Assembly: GCF_000697965.2 (NCBI RefSeq)
Contig: NZ_CP015880.1
Coordinates: 1,054,001 to 1,118,000 of the forward strand
Reading direction: 5' to 3'
DNA: 64,000 bases
From: Ensifer adhaerens
GTDB lineage: Bacteria; Pseudomonadota; Alphaproteobacteria; Rhizobiales; Rhizobiaceae
Of the stretch, positions 9,001 to 21,981 are shown piece by piece. Position 1 is the stretch's first letter, and each line of letters starts with the position of its first letter. Both the position numbers and the translations under genes were made by a program. The notes beneath the pieces are model-generated. The model saw only the letters and a list, made by a program, of their open reading frames with translations, ran no database searches and had not been told where the DNA came from.

Positions 9001-10131
9001 ATGTCCGTTCGTCGACTAGCCGAAGACACCGTCCAGCCAGCGAGCTTTGCCTTCAGCAAGGAGAACGCCGCCTGGGCGAAGGAAACGATCAATAAGTACC
9101 CCAAGGGTCGAGAGCAGTCTGCCGTCATCCCGTTGTTGATGCGCGCTCAGGACCAGGACGGCTGGGTCACGAAGGCCGCCATCGAGTCGATCGCGGACAT
9201 GCTCGGCATGCCGTACATCCGCGCGCTCGAAGTTGCGACCTTCTACACCCAGTTCCAGTTGAAGCCGGTCGGCACGCGCGCCCACATTCAGGTTTGCGGT
9301 ACGACGCCCTGCATGCTGCGTGGCGCCGAAGACCTGATCAAGGTCTGCAAGAGCAAGATTGCCCATGATCCCTTCACCCTGAACGAGAGTGGCACGCTTT
9401 CTTGGGAAGAAGTCGAATGTCAGGGCGCCTGCGTCAACGCGCCGATGGTTATGATCTTCAAGGACACCTTCGAAGACCTGACGCCCGAGCAACTCGAGCA
9501 GATCATCGACCGTTTCGAAGCAGGCAAGGGTGCTGAAATCACCCCCGGTCCGCAGATCGATCGCATCTATTCGGCTCCGGAAGGCGGCCCGACGACCCTC
9601 ATGCTTGCGGATGCGGCTCCGGCCAAGGCTGCGTCCAGCGCCGCCAAGAAGGTGAGCGATGCTCCGGCCGTCTCCGTACCGCCGTCGAATGCCGGCCGCG
9701 CCAAGACCGCGTCGGCCGTGACCGACGCATCGCTGAAGACCCCGGCGACGGCAAAGGCGGAAGCCGCTGCCAACGCCAAGGTGGAAGGCGACACTGTCGA
9801 CAAGTCGAAGCCGGCCAAGGCTGCTGCCGTCTCCGGCAAGCCGTCGCTGGAGGACAAGAACCGTCCGGCCGGCATCGAGAAGCCGGCAGCGACCGACGAT
9901 CTCAAGATGATCTCGGGCGTCGGTCCGAAGATCGAGGGTACGCTCAACGAACTGGGCATCTACACCTACGCGCAAGTTGCTTCGTGGAAGAAGGCGGAGC
10001 GCGAGTGGGTCGACGGATACCTGAATTTCAAGGGCCGCATCGAACGCGACGACTGGGTCAAGCAGGCCAAGGCGCTCGCCAATGGCGGCGAAGCCGAATA
10101 CATCAAGGTCTTCGGCAAGAAGCCGCGGTAA
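9001..10131 (+). CDS. nuoE: NADH-quinone oxidoreductase subunit E with a long C-terminal extension
   Basis: This is the 24-kDa subunit of the NADH-dehydrogenase module. The first 170 residues are a normal NuoE thioredoxin-like domain with [2Fe-2S] cluster N1a ligands Cys99, Cys104, Cys140 and Cys144 (VCGTTPC and VECQGAC). The protein is 376 residues long, about twice the E. coli length. Residues about 200-295 are an Ala/Lys/Pro-rich, probably disordered linker. Residues about 297-365 form a helix-hairpin-helix-like module ([20 protein letters not shown], later [11 protein letters not shown]). The same module recurs in the protein at 11482. The ATG at 9001 fits the family start; a GTG four codons upstream is possible. 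Confidence 0.95.
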   Translation: MSVRRLAEDTVQPASFAFSKENAAWAKETINKYPKGREQSAVIPLLMRAQDQDGWVTKAAIESIADMLGMPYIRALEVATFYTQFQLKPVGTRAHIQVCGTTPCMLRGAEDLIKVCKSKIAHDPFTLNESGTLSWEEVECQGACVNAPMVMIFKDTFEDLTPEQLEQIIDRFEAGKGAEITPGPQIDRIYSAPEGGPTTLMLADAAPAKAASSAAKKVSDAPAVSVPPSNAGRAKTASAVTDASLKTPATAKAEAAANAKVEGDTVDKSKPAKAAAVSGKPSLEDKNRPAGIEKPAATDDLKMISGVGPKIEGTLNELGIYTYAQVASWKKAEREWVDGYLNFKGRIERDDWVKQAKALANGGEAEYIKVFGKKPR

Positions 10132-10142
10132 AGAGGTGAATT

Positions 10143-11447
<1,305 letters not shown>

Positions 11448-11481
11448 CCCGACGATGGCCGGCGCACGCGAAGAGGGACAG

Positions 11482-12105
11482 ATGAAGGGACAGGCCGAAG
11501 CAGGCATTCCGTTCGCACGTCCGCTTGGCGGCGATCCGGCCGACCCGTTCGGCATGGGCGAATGGATGAAGGGCCTTTCACAGGTGCCGCTGCATCCGCT
11601 GATGGTTCACCCGGCAGCCGCAGTTGCAGCAGCGACCGCGATCGGCTTCGGTCTCACGACCCAGATTGCGGGCGCCATGATCGGCGCGATGCAAGGGGCC
11701 GTCGAGGCGGCGCAGAAGCGGGCAGAGCCCGCATCGTCTGACACGACGACTGCCGTTGTCGCAAAGACGGTGCAGGCCGACGCAAAGCCGGAACCGGTCG
11801 CCAAGCCGTCCGCGCCTGCCAAGCGCGCAGCCGCAAAGCCGGTGGTCGAGAAGGTTGCCGCTCAAAAGGTGGTCAAGGTTCGCGCGACGCGCGCCAAGGC
11901 GAAAGCCACCGACGACCTGAAGCGGATCTCCGGCATCGGCCCGAAGCTCGAGCAGGTGCTGAACGCGAAGGGCATCAGCGGCTTTGCCGACATCGCCGGT
12001 TGGAGCGAGGCGGATGTCGCCCGCTTCGACGACGAACTCGGTTTCGGCGGGCGGATCAAGCGGGACGATTGGGTTGGACAGGCCAAGGCGCTGAAAGGCG
12101 CTTGA
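11482..12105 (+). CDS. Helix-hairpin-helix-like protein encoded within the nuo operon
   Basis: This protein of about 207 residues has three parts. The N-terminal part (PFARPLGGDPADPFGMGEWMKGLSQVPLHPLMVHPAAAVAAATAIGFGLTTQIAG) contains one hydrophobic, possibly membrane-embedded helix. Next is an Ala/Lys/Pro-rich linker. The C-terminal module (LKRISGIGPKLEQVLNAKGI, ending RDDWVGQAKAL) closely matches the tail of NuoE in the same operon. I prefer the ATG at 11482 because GAGGG lies 6 bases upstream; an in-frame ATG at 11455 is also possible. The position between nuoF and nuoG and the shared module suggest a complex I-associated factor. That role is inference. Confidence 0.85.
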   Translation: MKGQAEAGIPFARPLGGDPADPFGMGEWMKGLSQVPLHPLMVHPAAAVAAATAIGFGLTTQIAGAMIGAMQGAVEAAQKRAEPASSDTTTAVVAKTVQADAKPEPVAKPSAPAKRAAAKPVVEKVAAQKVVKVRATRAKAKATDDLKRISGIGPKLEQVLNAKGISGFADIAGWSEADVARFDDELGFGGRIKRDDWVGQAKALKGA

Positions 12106-12214
12106 GACAACAGGGCGGGGACCGGGGACGGCCATCGCCCGCAAGCAGCAAGGCTGTGTTGGAATTGTGCGTCGCCGATGGGCCGACGGACGGAAGACAG
12201 GATTGAGTACGAAG

Positions 12215-14296
12215 ATGGCAAAGCTGAAAGTCGACGGAAAAGAGATCGAGGTACCGGATCATTTCACGCTGCTTCAGGCGTGCGAAGAGGCCGGGGCTGA
12301 AGTTCCGCGCTTCTGTTTTCACGAGCGGCTTTCGGTCGCCGGCAACTGCCGCATGTGTCTGATCGAGGTGAAGGGAGGGCCGCCCAAGCCCGCCGCTTCC
12401 TGCGCCATGGGCGTGCGCGACCTCCGTCCGGGCCCGAACGGCGAAGCGCCGGAAGTCTTCACGACCACGCCGATGGTCAAGAAGGCGCGCGAAGGCGTGA
12501 TGGAATTCCTGCTGATCAACCATCCGCTCGACTGCCCGATCTGTGACCAGGGCGGCGAATGCGACCTGCAGGACCAGGCCATGGCCTTCGGTATCGACAG
12601 CTCGCGCTACCAGGAAAACAAGCGCGCCGTCGAAGACAAGTATATCGGCCCGCTCGTCAAGACCGTGATGAACCGCTGCATTCACTGCACGCGCTGCGTT
12701 CGCTTCACGACCGAAGTTGCCGGCATTGCCGAACTTGGCCTGATCGGCCGCGGCGAAGACGCCGAGATCACCACCTATCTCGAGCAGGCGATGACCTCCG
12801 AACTGCAGGGCAACGTCGTTGACCTCTGCCCGGTCGGTGCGCTGACCTCGAAGCCGTTTGCCTTCACCGCCCGTCCGTGGGAGCTGAACAAGACCGAATC
12901 CATCGACGTGATGGACGCGCTCGGTTCGGCGATCCGCGTCGATACCCGCGGCCGCGAAGTCATGCGCATCATGCCGCGCGTCAATGAGGACATCAACGAA
13001 GAGTGGATCTCCGACAAGAGCCGCTTCATCTGGGATGGCCTGAAGACGCAGCGCCTCGATCGTCCATACGTCAAGAAGGACGGCCGTCTGCAGCCGGCAA
13101 CGTGGGGCGAAGCCTTCCAGGCGGTCAAGGCTGCCGTCGCCCAGACTTCCGGCGACAAGATCGGCGCCATTGCCGGCGACCTCGCTTCGGTCGAAGAAAT
13201 GTACGCGCTGAAGCAGCTGATCGCAGCGCTCGGCTCCGAGAGTGTCGACTGCCGCCAGGATGGCGCCGCACTCGACCCGTCGCTCGGTCGCGCCAGCTAC
13301 CTTTTCAACCCGACGATCGCTGGCATCGAAAGCGCTGACGCGCTGCTGATCATCGGCTCCAATCCGCGCTTTGAGGCTTCGGTTCTCAACGCCCGCATCC
13401 GCAAGCGCTACCGCATGGGCAACTTCCCGATCGCCGTGATCGGCGAGCCGGGCGAACTGCGTTACGAATACGAGTATCTCGGCGCCGGCACCGAAACGCT
13501 CGCCGAGCTCGTCTCGGGCAAGGGCAAGTTTGCAGCGACCTTAAAGAAGGCGCAGCGCCCGATGATCCTCATCGGCCAGGGTGCTGTTGCAGGGGAGGGC
13601 GGCGATGCCGTTCTTTCTGCCGCCGCCAAGCTCGCAGGCGCCGTCGGTGCGATTACCGCCGAGTGGAACGGTTTTGCCGTTCTTCACACGGCCGCTTCCC
13701 GCGTCGGTGGTCTCGACCTCGGCTTCGTTCCGGGCGCGAACGGCAAGACGGCGGCCGAGATGGTCACCGCCTCCGACGTTCTCTTCCTGCTCGGCGCTGA
13801 CGAGATCGACCTTGCGGAACGCAAGTCCGGCTTCACGGTTTATATCGGCTCGCACGGCGACAACGGCGCACATGCCGCCGACGTCATCCTGCCGGGCGCG
13901 ACCTACACCGAAAAGTCCGGCACCTGGGTCAACACCGAAGGCCGCGTTCAGGTCGGCAACCGCGCCGGCTTCGCACCGGGCGACGCACGCGAGGACTGGG
14001 CGATCATCCGCGCGCTCTCCGACGTGCTCGGCAAGAAGCTGCCCTTTGATTCGCTTGGCGAATTGCGCTCGAAGCTCTATGCGGCCCACCCGCATTTCGC
14101 CGATATCGACGCGATCGCGAGCGGCAACGGCGACGAAATTGCCGCACTTGGTCAAAAAGCAGGTGAGATGGGCAAATCCGTGTTTGCGTCTCCGGTCAAA
14201 GACTTCTATTTGACGAACCCGATAGCGCGCGCATCCGCCGTCATGGCCGAATGCTCGGCTTTGGCACGCAACAATTTCAAAGCTGCGGCGGAATGA
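12215..14296 (+). CDS. nuoG: NADH-quinone oxidoreductase subunit G (iron-sulfur chain subunit)
   Basis: This 693-residue, 75-kDa subunit is the largest of the peripheral arm. The N-terminal ferredoxin domain carries [2Fe-2S] ligands (FCFHERL, NCRMCLIEVKG). A His-Cys cluster domain follows (NHPLDCPICDQGGECDLQD), then [4Fe-4S] ligands (RCIHCTRCVRF, VVDLCPVGALTSKPF). The rest is a molybdopterin-oxidoreductase-like domain. The ATG at 12215 (MAKLKVDGKEIEVPD) is chosen over the longer open frame because NuoG begins directly with the ferredoxin fold. It lies about 110 bases after the helix-hairpin-helix gene, the second largest gap within this operon. Confidence 0.96.
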   Translation: MAKLKVDGKEIEVPDHFTLLQACEEAGAEVPRFCFHERLSVAGNCRMCLIEVKGGPPKPAASCAMGVRDLRPGPNGEAPEVFTTTPMVKKAREGVMEFLLINHPLDCPICDQGGECDLQDQAMAFGIDSSRYQENKRAVEDKYIGPLVKTVMNRCIHCTRCVRFTTEVAGIAELGLIGRGEDAEITTYLEQAMTSELQGNVVDLCPVGALTSKPFAFTARPWELNKTESIDVMDALGSAIRVDTRGREVMRIMPRVNEDINEEWISDKSRFIWDGLKTQRLDRPYVKKDGRLQPATWGEAFQAVKAAVAQTSGDKIGAIAGDLASVEEMYALKQLIAALGSESVDCRQDGAALDPSLGRASYLFNPTIAGIESADALLIIGSNPRFEASVLNARIRKRYRMGNFPIAVIGEPGELRYEYEYLGAGTETLAELVSGKGKFAATLKKAQRPMILIGQGAVAGEGGDAVLSAAAKLAGAVGAITAEWNGFAVLHTAASRVGGLDLGFVPGANGKTAAEMVTASDVLFLLGADEIDLAERKSGFTVYIGSHGDNGAHAADVILPGATYTEKSGTWVNTEGRVQVGNRAGFAPGDAREDWAIIRALSDVLGKKLPFDSLGELRSKLYAAHPHFADIDAIASGNGDEIAALGQKAGEMGKSVFASPVKDFYLTNPIARASAVMAECSALARNNFKAAAE

Positions 14297-14316
14297 GCGC
14301 GAGGGAATAGAGTATC

Positions 14317-15360
14317 ATGGACGCTTTCGTTTCGACCTATGTCTGGCCCGCGATCATCATGGTCGCCCAGTCGCTGCTGCTCCTGGTCGCGCTGCTGCTT
14401 TTCATCGCCTACATCCTGCTCGCAGACCGTAAGATCTGGGCTGCAGTTCAGCTCCGCCGTGGTCCGAATGTGGTGGGCCCCTGGGGACTTTTCCAGTCCT
14501 TCGCCGACCTTTTGAAGTTCGTCTTCAAGGAGCCGGTTATCCCGGCCGGCGCCAACAAGGCGATCTTCCTGCTCGCCCCGCTCGTCTCCGTGACGCTGGC
14601 GCTCGCCGCTTGGGCCGTGATCCCGCTCAACGCCGGCTGGGTGATCGCGAACATCAACGTCGGCATCCTCTTCGTGTTCGCCATATCTTCTCTTGAAGTT
14701 TATGGCATCATCATGGGCGGCTGGGCGTCGAACTCCAAATATCCCTTCCTCGGCGCGCTTCGCTCCGCGGCACAGATGGTCTCCTACGAAGTCTCGATCG
14801 GCTTCGTTATCGTCACCGTCCTGCTCTGCGTCGGCTCGCTGAACCTGACGGACATCGTCAACGCGCAGTCGAGCGGCATCGGCACCAACCTCGGCCTGCC
14901 GGCGTCGTTCCTCGACTGGCATTGGCTGGCGCTGTTCCCGATGTTCATCGTGTTCTTCATTTCGGCGCTGGCCGAAACGAACCGCCCGCCTTTCGACCTT
15001 CCCGAAGCGGAATCCGAACTCGTCGCCGGCTTCATGGTCGAGTACGGCTCCACGCCTTACATGATGTTCATGCTCGGCGAATATGCCGCCATCTGCCTGA
15101 TGTGCGCGCTGACGACGATCCTGTTCCTCGGTGGCTGGCTGCCTCCGGTGGACGTCTGGTTCCTCAACTGGGTACCCGGCATCATCTGGTTTGTGCTGAA
15201 GGCATCCTTCGTGTTCTTCATGTTCGCGATGGTGAAGGCTTTCGTGCCGCGTTACCGCTACGACCAGCTGATGCGTCTTGGCTGGAAGGTCTTCCTGCCG
15301 ATCTCTCTCGCAATGGTCGTGATCACTGCGTTCGTTCTCAAGCTGACGGGAGCCGCATGA
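14317..15360 (+). CDS. nuoH: NADH-quinone oxidoreductase subunit H
   Basis: This 347-residue integral membrane subunit links the quinone cavity to the proton-pumping arm. About eight transmembrane helices are predicted. Family signatures are present: [20 protein letters not shown], the cytoplasmic loop [20 protein letters not shown], and [20 protein letters not shown]. It starts 20 bases after nuoG. Length and motifs are those of a functional NuoH. Confidence 0.97.
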   Translation: MDAFVSTYVWPAIIMVAQSLLLLVALLLFIAYILLADRKIWAAVQLRRGPNVVGPWGLFQSFADLLKFVFKEPVIPAGANKAIFLLAPLVSVTLALAAWAVIPLNAGWVIANINVGILFVFAISSLEVYGIIMGGWASNSKYPFLGALRSAAQMVSYEVSIGFVIVTVLLCVGSLNLTDIVNAQSSGIGTNLGLPASFLDWHWLALFPMFIVFFISALAETNRPPFDLPEAESELVAGFMVEYGSTPYMMFMLGEYAAICLMCALTTILFLGGWLPPVDVWFLNWVPGIIWFVLKASFVFFMFAMVKAFVPRYRYDQLMRLGWKVFLPISLAMVVITAFVLKLTGAA

Positions 15361-15424
15361 CGATGGCTCACGTTTGGCAGCATACCGCCGGTCGCTCCCA
15401 GGCCGGCAACTCTGGAGGTAAATG

Positions 15425-15916
15425 ATGGCCGGTCTTTCGCAAGCCGTCAGCTCGCTGTTCCTGAAGGAATTCGTCGGCGCGTTCTTTCTGTCGATGCGCT
15501 ATTTCTTCAAGCCGAAGGCGACGTTGAACTACCCCTTCGAAAAGGGACCGGTCAGCCCGCGCTTCCGCGGCGAGCATGCGCTGCGCCGTTATCCGAACGG
15601 TGAAGAGCGTTGCATCGCCTGCAAGCTGTGCGAGGCGATCTGTCCTGCACAGGCCATCACCATCGAAGCCGGCCCGCGCCGCAACGACGGCACACGCCGT
15701 ACGGTTCGCTACGACATCGACATGGTGAAGTGCATCTATTGCGGTTTCTGCCAGGAAGCCTGTCCGGTCGATGCCATCGTCGAGGGCCCGAACTTCGAGT
15801 TCGCCACCGAGACGCGCGAAGAGCTTTACTACGACAAGGACAAGCTCCTCGCCAACGGCGACCGTTGGGAACGGGAAATCGCACGCAACATCGCAATGGA
15901 CTCGCCCTATCGCTGA
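15425..15916 (+). CDS. nuoI: NADH-quinone oxidoreductase subunit I (two [4Fe-4S] clusters)
   Basis: This 163-residue ferredoxin-like subunit of complex I has two classical cluster motifs, [12 protein letters not shown] and [12 protein letters not shown], holding clusters N6a and N6b. Two ATG codons are adjacent (15422 and 15425). The second sits at the better distance from the strong ribosome site GGAGG at 15414-15418, so I use it; the difference is one methionine. The 64-base gap after nuoH contains no gene. Confidence 0.97.
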   Translation: MAGLSQAVSSLFLKEFVGAFFLSMRYFFKPKATLNYPFEKGPVSPRFRGEHALRRYPNGEERCIACKLCEAICPAQAITIEAGPRRNDGTRRTVRYDIDMVKCIYCGFCQEACPVDAIVEGPNFEFATETREELYYDKDKLLANGDRWEREIARNIAMDSPYR

Positions 15917-16054
15917 GGCCAGAGCGTAGCGCCGCCCCGGGGAGGGCGGTGCATGTGACATAGGTTTGGGCAACGGCCGGACGCGTGTCCGGCTTTGCCT
16001 GTGGAGTGGGGCCAGAAGCGCCTCACGCCGTGCAAGACGAAGAAGGCACCGATC

Positions 16055-16669
16055 ATGGGTCTGCAGGTTCTTTTTTTCTATCTCTTTGCCTTCATCGCGG
16101 TGGCGTCGGCATTCATGGTCATTGCGGCCAGGAACCCGGTTTATTCGGTTCTGTTCCTGATCCTGACCTTCTTTAACGCGGCAGGTCTGTTCCTGCTGAC
16201 TGGCGCCGAATTCCTCGCGATGATCCTGCTGGTCGTTTATGTCGGCGCGGTCGCGGTGCTGTTCCTGTTCGTGGTCATGATGCTCGACATCGACTTCGCG
16301 GAACTGCGGGCCGGCGTGCTTGAATATGCGCCGGTGGGCGCGCTGATCGGTCTGATCCTTGCAGCCGAGCTCATCATCGTGGTTGGCGGTGCGACATTCT
16401 CGCCTGAGATCGCCAAGTCGATTTCGATGCCGATCCCGGCGGTCGCCGACCGCACGAACACGGCAGCGCTCGGCGACGTGCTCTACACGCACTACGTCTA
16501 CTTCTTCCAGATCGCCGGCCTGGTCCTGCTCGTAGCCATGATCGGCGCGATCGTGCTGACCCTGCGCCACCGCGAAAACATCAAGCGCCAGAACATCCCG
16601 CAGCAGGTTGCCCGCACGCCCGAGACCGCCGTCGAAGTGGTCACGGTCAAGCCCGGCCAGGGCATTTAA
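16055..16669 (+). CDS. nuoJ: NADH-quinone oxidoreductase subunit J
   Basis: This 204-residue membrane subunit of complex I has five predicted helices, including the conserved segment [21 protein letters not shown] that contains the third-helix pi-bulge region. The ATG at 16055 ([11 protein letters not shown]) is chosen because it begins directly with the first helix; the frame open upstream is not membrane-like. A gap of 138 bases separates it from nuoI. It contains a GC-rich inverted stretch near 15931-15950 but no gene. Confidence 0.95.
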   Translation: MGLQVLFFYLFAFIAVASAFMVIAARNPVYSVLFLILTFFNAAGLFLLTGAEFLAMILLVVYVGAVAVLFLFVVMMLDIDFAELRAGVLEYAPVGALIGLILAAELIIVVGGATFSPEIAKSISMPIPAVADRTNTAALGDVLYTHYVYFFQIAGLVLLVAMIGAIVLTLRHRENIKRQNIPQQVARTPETAVEVVTVKPGQGI

Positions 16670-16697
16670 GTCGGACGCGAGATCGAGGAACAAAAAA

Positions 16698-17006
16698 ATG
16701 GAAATCGGAATTTCCCACTATCTCACCGTCAGCGCCATCCTGTTCACGCTGGGCGTCTTCGGCATCTTCCTGAACCGGAAGAACGTCATCGTCATCCTGA
16801 TGTCGGTCGAACTCATTCTTCTTGCGGTCAACATCAACATGGTCGCCTTCTCGGCGTTCCTGAATGACATCACTGGCCAGGTCTTTGCCCTGTTCATCCT
16901 GACCGTCGCGGCTGCGGAAGCGGCCATCGGACTTGCAATTCTCGTCGTCTTCTACCGCAACCGCGGCTCGATCGCTGTTGAAGACGTCAACATGATGAAG
17001 GGCTGA
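16698..17006 (+). CDS. nuoK: NADH-quinone oxidoreductase subunit K
   Basis: This 102-residue subunit has three transmembrane helices and belongs to the MrpC-like family. It carries the two conserved membrane glutamates of the proton path, in [12 protein letters not shown] and [13 protein letters not shown]. The ATG at 16698 ([16 protein letters not shown]) matches the family start; the longer open frame reads through the nuoJ tail. It is followed after 7 bases by nuoL. Confidence 0.97.
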   Translation: MEIGISHYLTVSAILFTLGVFGIFLNRKNVIVILMSVELILLAVNINMVAFSAFLNDITGQVFALFILTVAAAEAAIGLAILVVFYRNRGSIAVEDVNMMKG

Positions 17007-17013
17007 TTGGGCT

Positions 17014-19008
17014 ATGGATACCATCATCAAGGCTATCGTCTTCCTGCCTTTGATCGGCTTTCTGATCGCCGGCCTCTTCGGTAGTTCGATCGGCGCCAAG
17101 GCATCGGAATATGTCACCAGCGGTCTGATGATCATTGCCGCTGCGCTCTCCTGGTACGTCTTCTTCGACGTCGCCATGGGCCACCAGGAAATGATCAAGG
17201 TGTCGGTGCTGCGCTGGATCCAGTCCGGCACCTTCGATGTCGAATGGGCGTTCCGCGTCGATACGCTGACCTCGGTCATGTTCGTGGTCGTCAACACGGT
17301 GTCGACCCTCGTGCATGTCTATTCGATCGGCTACATGCACCACGATCCGCATCGTCCGCGCTTCTTTGCCTATCTGTCGCTCTTCACCTTCGCGATGTTG
17401 ATGCTCATCACGTCGGACAACCTGGTGCAGATGTTCTTCGGCTGGGAAGGCGTGGGTCTTGCGTCCTACCTGCTCATCGGCTTCTGGTACAAGAAGCCGT
17501 CGGCCAACGCTGCTGCGATGAAGGCCTTCATCGTCAACCGCGTCGGTGACTTCGGGTTCGCGCTCGGTATCTTCCTGGTCTTCGTGCTGTTCGGCTCGGT
17601 CAACCTGGAAACGATCTTCGCTGCCGCCAAGACCTATCTGCCGGCCGAAGGTGCGGGAGCAGGGGAGGCCGTCGTCACCCTGTTCGGCATGCACCTCGAC
17701 AAGGCTGACGCCATCACCGCCGCATCCCTGCTGCTCTTCATGGGCGCGATGGGCAAGTCGGCGCAGTTCCTGCTGCACACCTGGCTTCCGGACGCCATGG
17801 AAGGCCCGACCCCGGTTTCGGCTCTTATCCATGCCGCAACCATGGTTACCGCCGGCGTCTTCCTCGTCGCCCGCATGTCGCCGGTGTTCGAGCTGTCGCC
17901 GGATGCGCTGACCGTCGTCACCATCATCGGCGCGATCACCGCCTTCTTCGCGGCGACCGTCGGCCTCGTCCAGAACGACATCAAGCGCGTCATCGCCTAT
18001 TCGACCTGCTCGCAGCTCGGCTACATGTTCGTGGCCCTCGGCGTCGGTGCCTATGGCGCGGCGATCTTCCACCTGTTCACGCACGCCTTCTTCAAGGCTC
18101 TGCTGTTCTTGGGTGCCGGTTCGGTCATCCACGCCGTCGATGGCGAGCAGGACATGCGTTACATGGGCGGTCTCAGGAAGCACATTCCGGTTACCTACTG
18201 GATGATGTTCATCGGCACGATCGCACTGACCGGCGTCGGCATCCCTGGCACGATCATCGGTACCGCAGGCTTCTTCTCGAAGGACGCGATCATCGAGTCC
18301 GCCTATGCCGCCCACAGCTCGGTTTCCGGTTTCGCCTATGCGCTGCTCGTTGTCGCGGCACTCTTCACCAGCTTCTATTCGTGGCGCCTGACCTTCATGA
18401 CCTTCCATGGCAAGCCGCGCGCTTCCTCGGATGTCATGCATCACGTGCATGAATCGCCGCAGGTCATGCTGGTGCCGCTCTATATCCTTGGCGTCGGTGC
18501 GCTGGTCGCCGGCTTCATCTTCCACGATCACTTCTTCGGCGAAGGCTATGCCGAATTCTGGAAGGGTGCGCTGTTCACCTCGGCGGAAAACGAAATCCTG
18601 CATGAGTACCACCACGTGCCGAAGTGGGTTAAGTGGAGCCCGTTTGTCGCCATGGCGCTTGGCCTCTTCACGGCCTGGTACATGTATATCCGCCGGCCGG
18701 AACTGCCGAAGTATCTGGCAGAGCAGCACCGTGGCCTCTACCAGTTCCTGCTCAATAAGTGGTACTTCGACGAGCTCTATGACTTCCTGTTCGTACGCTC
18801 GGCCAAGTGGCTCGGCACCTTCCTGTGGAAGGAAGGCGACGGTCGCGTGATCGACGGCTACGGCCCGAACGGCATTGCCGCACGTGTGCTCAACGTCACT
18901 GACCGCGTTGTCCGCCTGCAGACTGGTTACCTCTATCACTACGCGTTTGCGATGCTGATCGGCATTGCCGCGCTTGTTACTTGGATGATGTTCAGGAGTT
19001 CCTTCTGA
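17014..19008 (+). CDS. nuoL: NADH-quinone oxidoreductase subunit L (antiporter-like, with lateral helix)
   Basis: This 664-residue distal proton-pumping subunit of complex I is homologous to MrpA-type antiporters. It has a first-domain [16 protein letters not shown] motif with the conserved glutamate, and the second-domain sequence [23 protein letters not shown]. The C-terminal region contains the long amphipathic helix and a terminal transmembrane anchor. The stop overlaps the ATG of nuoM by one base (TGATG), so the two are translationally coupled. Confidence 0.97.
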   Translation: MDTIIKAIVFLPLIGFLIAGLFGSSIGAKASEYVTSGLMIIAAALSWYVFFDVAMGHQEMIKVSVLRWIQSGTFDVEWAFRVDTLTSVMFVVVNTVSTLVHVYSIGYMHHDPHRPRFFAYLSLFTFAMLMLITSDNLVQMFFGWEGVGLASYLLIGFWYKKPSANAAAMKAFIVNRVGDFGFALGIFLVFVLFGSVNLETIFAAAKTYLPAEGAGAGEAVVTLFGMHLDKADAITAASLLLFMGAMGKSAQFLLHTWLPDAMEGPTPVSALIHAATMVTAGVFLVARMSPVFELSPDALTVVTIIGAITAFFAATVGLVQNDIKRVIAYSTCSQLGYMFVALGVGAYGAAIFHLFTHAFFKALLFLGAGSVIHAVDGEQDMRYMGGLRKHIPVTYWMMFIGTIALTGVGIPGTIIGTAGFFSKDAIIESAYAAHSSVSGFAYALLVVAALFTSFYSWRLTFMTFHGKPRASSDVMHHVHESPQVMLVPLYILGVGALVAGFIFHDHFFGEGYAEFWKGALFTSAENEILHEYHHVPKWVKWSPFVAMALGLFTAWYMYIRRPELPKYLAEQHRGLYQFLLNKWYFDELYDFLFVRSAKWLGTFLWKEGDGRVIDGYGPNGIAARVLNVTDRVVRLQTGYLYHYAFAMLIGIAALVTWMMFRSSF

Positions 19009-20519
19009 TGACCGATTGGCCCGTACTTTCCGCGGTCACCTTCATGCCGCTCGTCGGCGTCCTGCTTCTCTTGCTCACAAGGGAAGACAGCGCCTACGGC
19101 CGCCGGAATATCCTGAACGTTTCGCTGCTGACGACGATCTTCACCTTCGCCGTGTCGGTCTACATCTGGTACCAGTTCGATTCCTCGAACCCGGGCTTCC
19201 AGATGATCGAGAAGCACGAGTGGCTCGGCACCGGCATTTCCTACCATCTCGGTGTCGATGGTATCTCGATGCTGTTCGTGGTGCTCTCGGCCTTCCTCAT
19301 GCCGTTCTGCGTACTGGCGAGCTGGCTGTCGATCGAGAAGCGGCTGAAGGCCTACATGATCGCGTTCCTGGTCCTGGAAACGTTCATGATCGGCGTCTTC
19401 GTGTCGCTCGATATCGTGCTCTTCTACGTGTTCTTCGAAGCCGGTCTCATCCCGATGTTCCTCATCATCGGTGTCTGGGGCGGCAAGGACCGCGTTTACG
19501 CCAGCTACAAGTTCTTCCTCTATACGCTGCTCGGCTCAGTGCTGATGCTGCTCGCGATCATGGCGATGTACTGGCAGGCCGGTACGACCGACATCACGCA
19601 GCTACTGGCCTATAACTTCCCGCGCCAGATGCAGACTTGGCTGTGGCTCGCCTTCTTCGCCTCCTTTGCGGTGAAGATGCCGATGTGGCCGGTCCACACC
19701 TGGCTTCCCGACGCACACGTTCAGGCGCCGACGGCGGGCTCGGTCATTCTGGCCGGCGTCTTGCTAAAGCTCGGCGGTTACGGCTTCCTGCGCTTCTCGC
19801 TGCCGATGTTCCCGCTGGCCTCAGATTACTTCGCGCCGTTCGTCTTCACGCTTTCGGTCGTCGCCATCATCTACACCTCGCTGGTGGCGCTGATGCAGAC
19901 CGATATCAAGAAGTTGATCGCCTATTCGTCCGTTGCGCACATGGGCTACGTGACGATGGGTATCTTTGCCGCCAACGTTCAGGGCGTGCAGGGTGCGATC
20001 TTCCAGATGCTGTCGCACGGCATTGTCTCCGGCGCGCTCTTCCTTTGCGTCGGCGTTGTCTACGACCGCCTGCACACCCGCGAAATCGCCGCCTATGGCG
20101 GCCTCGTAAACAACATGCCGAAGTACGCCGTCGCCTTCATGGTGTTCACCATGGCGAACGTCGGCCTGCCGGGCACGTCCAGCTTCGTCGGCGAAGTCCT
20201 GACCCTCGTCGGTGCCTTCCGTGCCAACACCTGGGTTGCGCTCTTTGCGACCTCGGGCGTGATCCTCTCGGCAGCGTACGCCCTCTGGCTTTATCGCCGG
20301 GTCGTCTTCGGTGCCCTGGAGAAGGAAAGCCTGAAGTCGTTGCTCGATCTTTCCGGTCGCGAAAAGGCCATCCTTTATCCGCTGGTGATCCTGACGATCT
20401 TCTTCGGCGTCTACCCGGCACCGATCTTCGATGCGACCGCGGCCTCCGTGGATCTGCTCGTCAACAACTACTCCGCAGCCCTGCAGGCAGCGCAAAACGT
20501 TGCGCTTTCGGTGCAATGA
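19008..20519 (+). CDS. nuoM: NADH-quinone oxidoreductase subunit M (antiporter-like)
   Basis: This 503-residue proton-pumping membrane subunit has about fourteen helices. Conserved elements are [21 protein letters not shown], with the key glutamate, and [29 protein letters not shown]. The ATG at 19008 overlaps the nuoL stop; the frame is open a little further upstream inside nuoL, but coupling supports this start. nuoN follows after 19 bases. Confidence 0.97.
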   Translation: MTDWPVLSAVTFMPLVGVLLLLLTREDSAYGRRNILNVSLLTTIFTFAVSVYIWYQFDSSNPGFQMIEKHEWLGTGISYHLGVDGISMLFVVLSAFLMPFCVLASWLSIEKRLKAYMIAFLVLETFMIGVFVSLDIVLFYVFFEAGLIPMFLIIGVWGGKDRVYASYKFFLYTLLGSVLMLLAIMAMYWQAGTTDITQLLAYNFPRQMQTWLWLAFFASFAVKMPMWPVHTWLPDAHVQAPTAGSVILAGVLLKLGGYGFLRFSLPMFPLASDYFAPFVFTLSVVAIIYTSLVALMQTDIKKLIAYSSVAHMGYVTMGIFAANVQGVQGAIFQMLSHGIVSGALFLCVGVVYDRLHTREIAAYGGLVNNMPKYAVAFMVFTMANVGLPGTSSFVGEVLTLVGAFRANTWVALFATSGVILSAAYALWLYRRVVFGALEKESLKSLLDLSGREKAILYPLVILTIFFGVYPAPIFDATAASVDLLVNNYSAALQAAQNVALSVQ

Positions 20520-20538
20520 CCACAGGACGTGATTGGAC

Positions 20539-21981
20539 ATGACTGCTGAAACCCTCCTTGCAAGCCTGCAACTCTCGATCCCCGAGCTGATCCTCGCGGT
20601 CGGCGCGATGGCGTTGCTGATGATTGGCGTGTTTTCCGGCGAGAAGTCGGCGTCGACGGTCACCGGTCTTGCGGTTGCCCTCCTGATCATCGCTGGCCTC
20701 TGGCTCGTGCTTAAGACCGGTGAAGGCGAAGCCTATGGCGGCGCCTTCCTGTCGGACCCCTTCGCCAAGTTCATGAAGGTTCTGGCCCTGATCGGCTCCA
20801 TCACCGCCCTGGTGATGACGGTCGGCCATGCGCGCTCCGCCCAGATTGACCGTTTCGAGTTCCCGGTGCTTCTGGTGCTGGCAACGCTCGGCATGCTCTT
20901 GATGATCTCGGCCAACGACCTGATCTCGCTCTACCTGTCGCTGGAACTGCAGTCGCTGGCCCTTTATGTCGTCGCTGCCATCAACCGAGACAGCATCCGC
21001 TCGACGGAAGCCGGCCTGAAGTACTTCGTCCTCGGTGCGCTTTCTTCGGGCATGCTGCTTTACGGCATGTCGCTGATCTACGGCTTCACCGGCCACACCG
21101 GCTTTACCCAGATCGCGGCTGCGCTGACGGCTGAAGGCCGCTCGCTCGGCCTGATCTTCGGGCTGGTTTTCGTACTCGCCGGCCTAGCCTTCAAGATCTC
21201 GGCCGTGCCGTTCCACATGTGGACGCCTGACGTTTATGAAGGCGCGCCGACGCCGGTCACCGCCTTCTTCGCGGCGGCACCGAAGGTCGCCGCCATGGCG
21301 ATCCTCGTTCGCATCGTCATCAACGCCTTCGAGCCTGTCGTTGCAGACTGGCAGCAGATCATCGTCTTCATCTCGATCGCATCGATGCTGCTCGGTGCCT
21401 TCGCGGCGATCGGCCAGAAGAACATCAAGCGCCTGATGGCCTATTCCTCGATCGGCCACATGGGCTACGCGCTGGTCGGCCTTGCTGCCGGCTCCATGGC
21501 TGGTGTTCGCGGCGTGCTGCTCTACATGCTCATCTACATGGTCATGACGCTTGGCACCTTCGCCTGCATCCTGGCGATGCGCCGCAAGGAAGGCGAAAAC
21601 GTCGAGAACGTCGACGATCTCGCCGGTCTCTCGCAGACCAACCCCTTCATGGCGACGGTGCTGACCGTCCTGATGTTCTCGCTCGCCGGCATCCCGCCGA
21701 TGGCAGGCTTCTTCGGGAAGTACTTCGTCTTCATGGCGGCCATTGAAGCCCAGCTCTATGCGCTCGCCATCATCGGCGTTCTCGCATCCGTCGTCGGCGC
21801 CTACTACTACCTGCGCGTCATCAAGGTGATGTGGTTCGACGATGCCAAGGGCGAGTTCGCCCGCACCGCCGGCGAACTGCGGCTGGTGTTCGGTCTCTCG
21901 GGCCTGTTCGTTCTCGGATACGTGCTCATCGGCGGCCCGCTCGGAAACGCCGCTGAAGTCGCGGCGCGGACCTTCTTTTGA
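20539..21981 (+). CDS. nuoN: NADH-quinone oxidoreductase subunit N (antiporter-like)
   Basis: This 480-residue proton-pumping membrane subunit is the last nuo gene. It shows [17 protein letters not shown] with the conserved glutamate, [27 protein letters not shown], and [19 protein letters not shown]. The ATG at 20539 is used; a TTG two codons upstream is in frame. The stop overlaps the TTG start of birA, so the nuo transcript probably continues into birA and rnj. Confidence 0.97.
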   Translation: MTAETLLASLQLSIPELILAVGAMALLMIGVFSGEKSASTVTGLAVALLIIAGLWLVLKTGEGEAYGGAFLSDPFAKFMKVLALIGSITALVMTVGHARSAQIDRFEFPVLLVLATLGMLLMISANDLISLYLSLELQSLALYVVAAINRDSIRSTEAGLKYFVLGALSSGMLLYGMSLIYGFTGHTGFTQIAAALTAEGRSLGLIFGLVFVLAGLAFKISAVPFHMWTPDVYEGAPTPVTAFFAAAPKVAAMAILVRIVINAFEPVVADWQQIIVFISIASMLLGAFAAIGQKNIKRLMAYSSIGHMGYALVGLAAGSMAGVRGVLLYMLIYMVMTLGTFACILAMRRKEGENVENVDDLAGLSQTNPFMATVLTVLMFSLAGIPPMAGFFGKYFVFMAAIEAQLYALAIIGVLASVVGAYYYLRVIKVMWFDDAKGEFARTAGELRLVFGLSGLFVLGYVLIGGPLGNAAEVAARTFF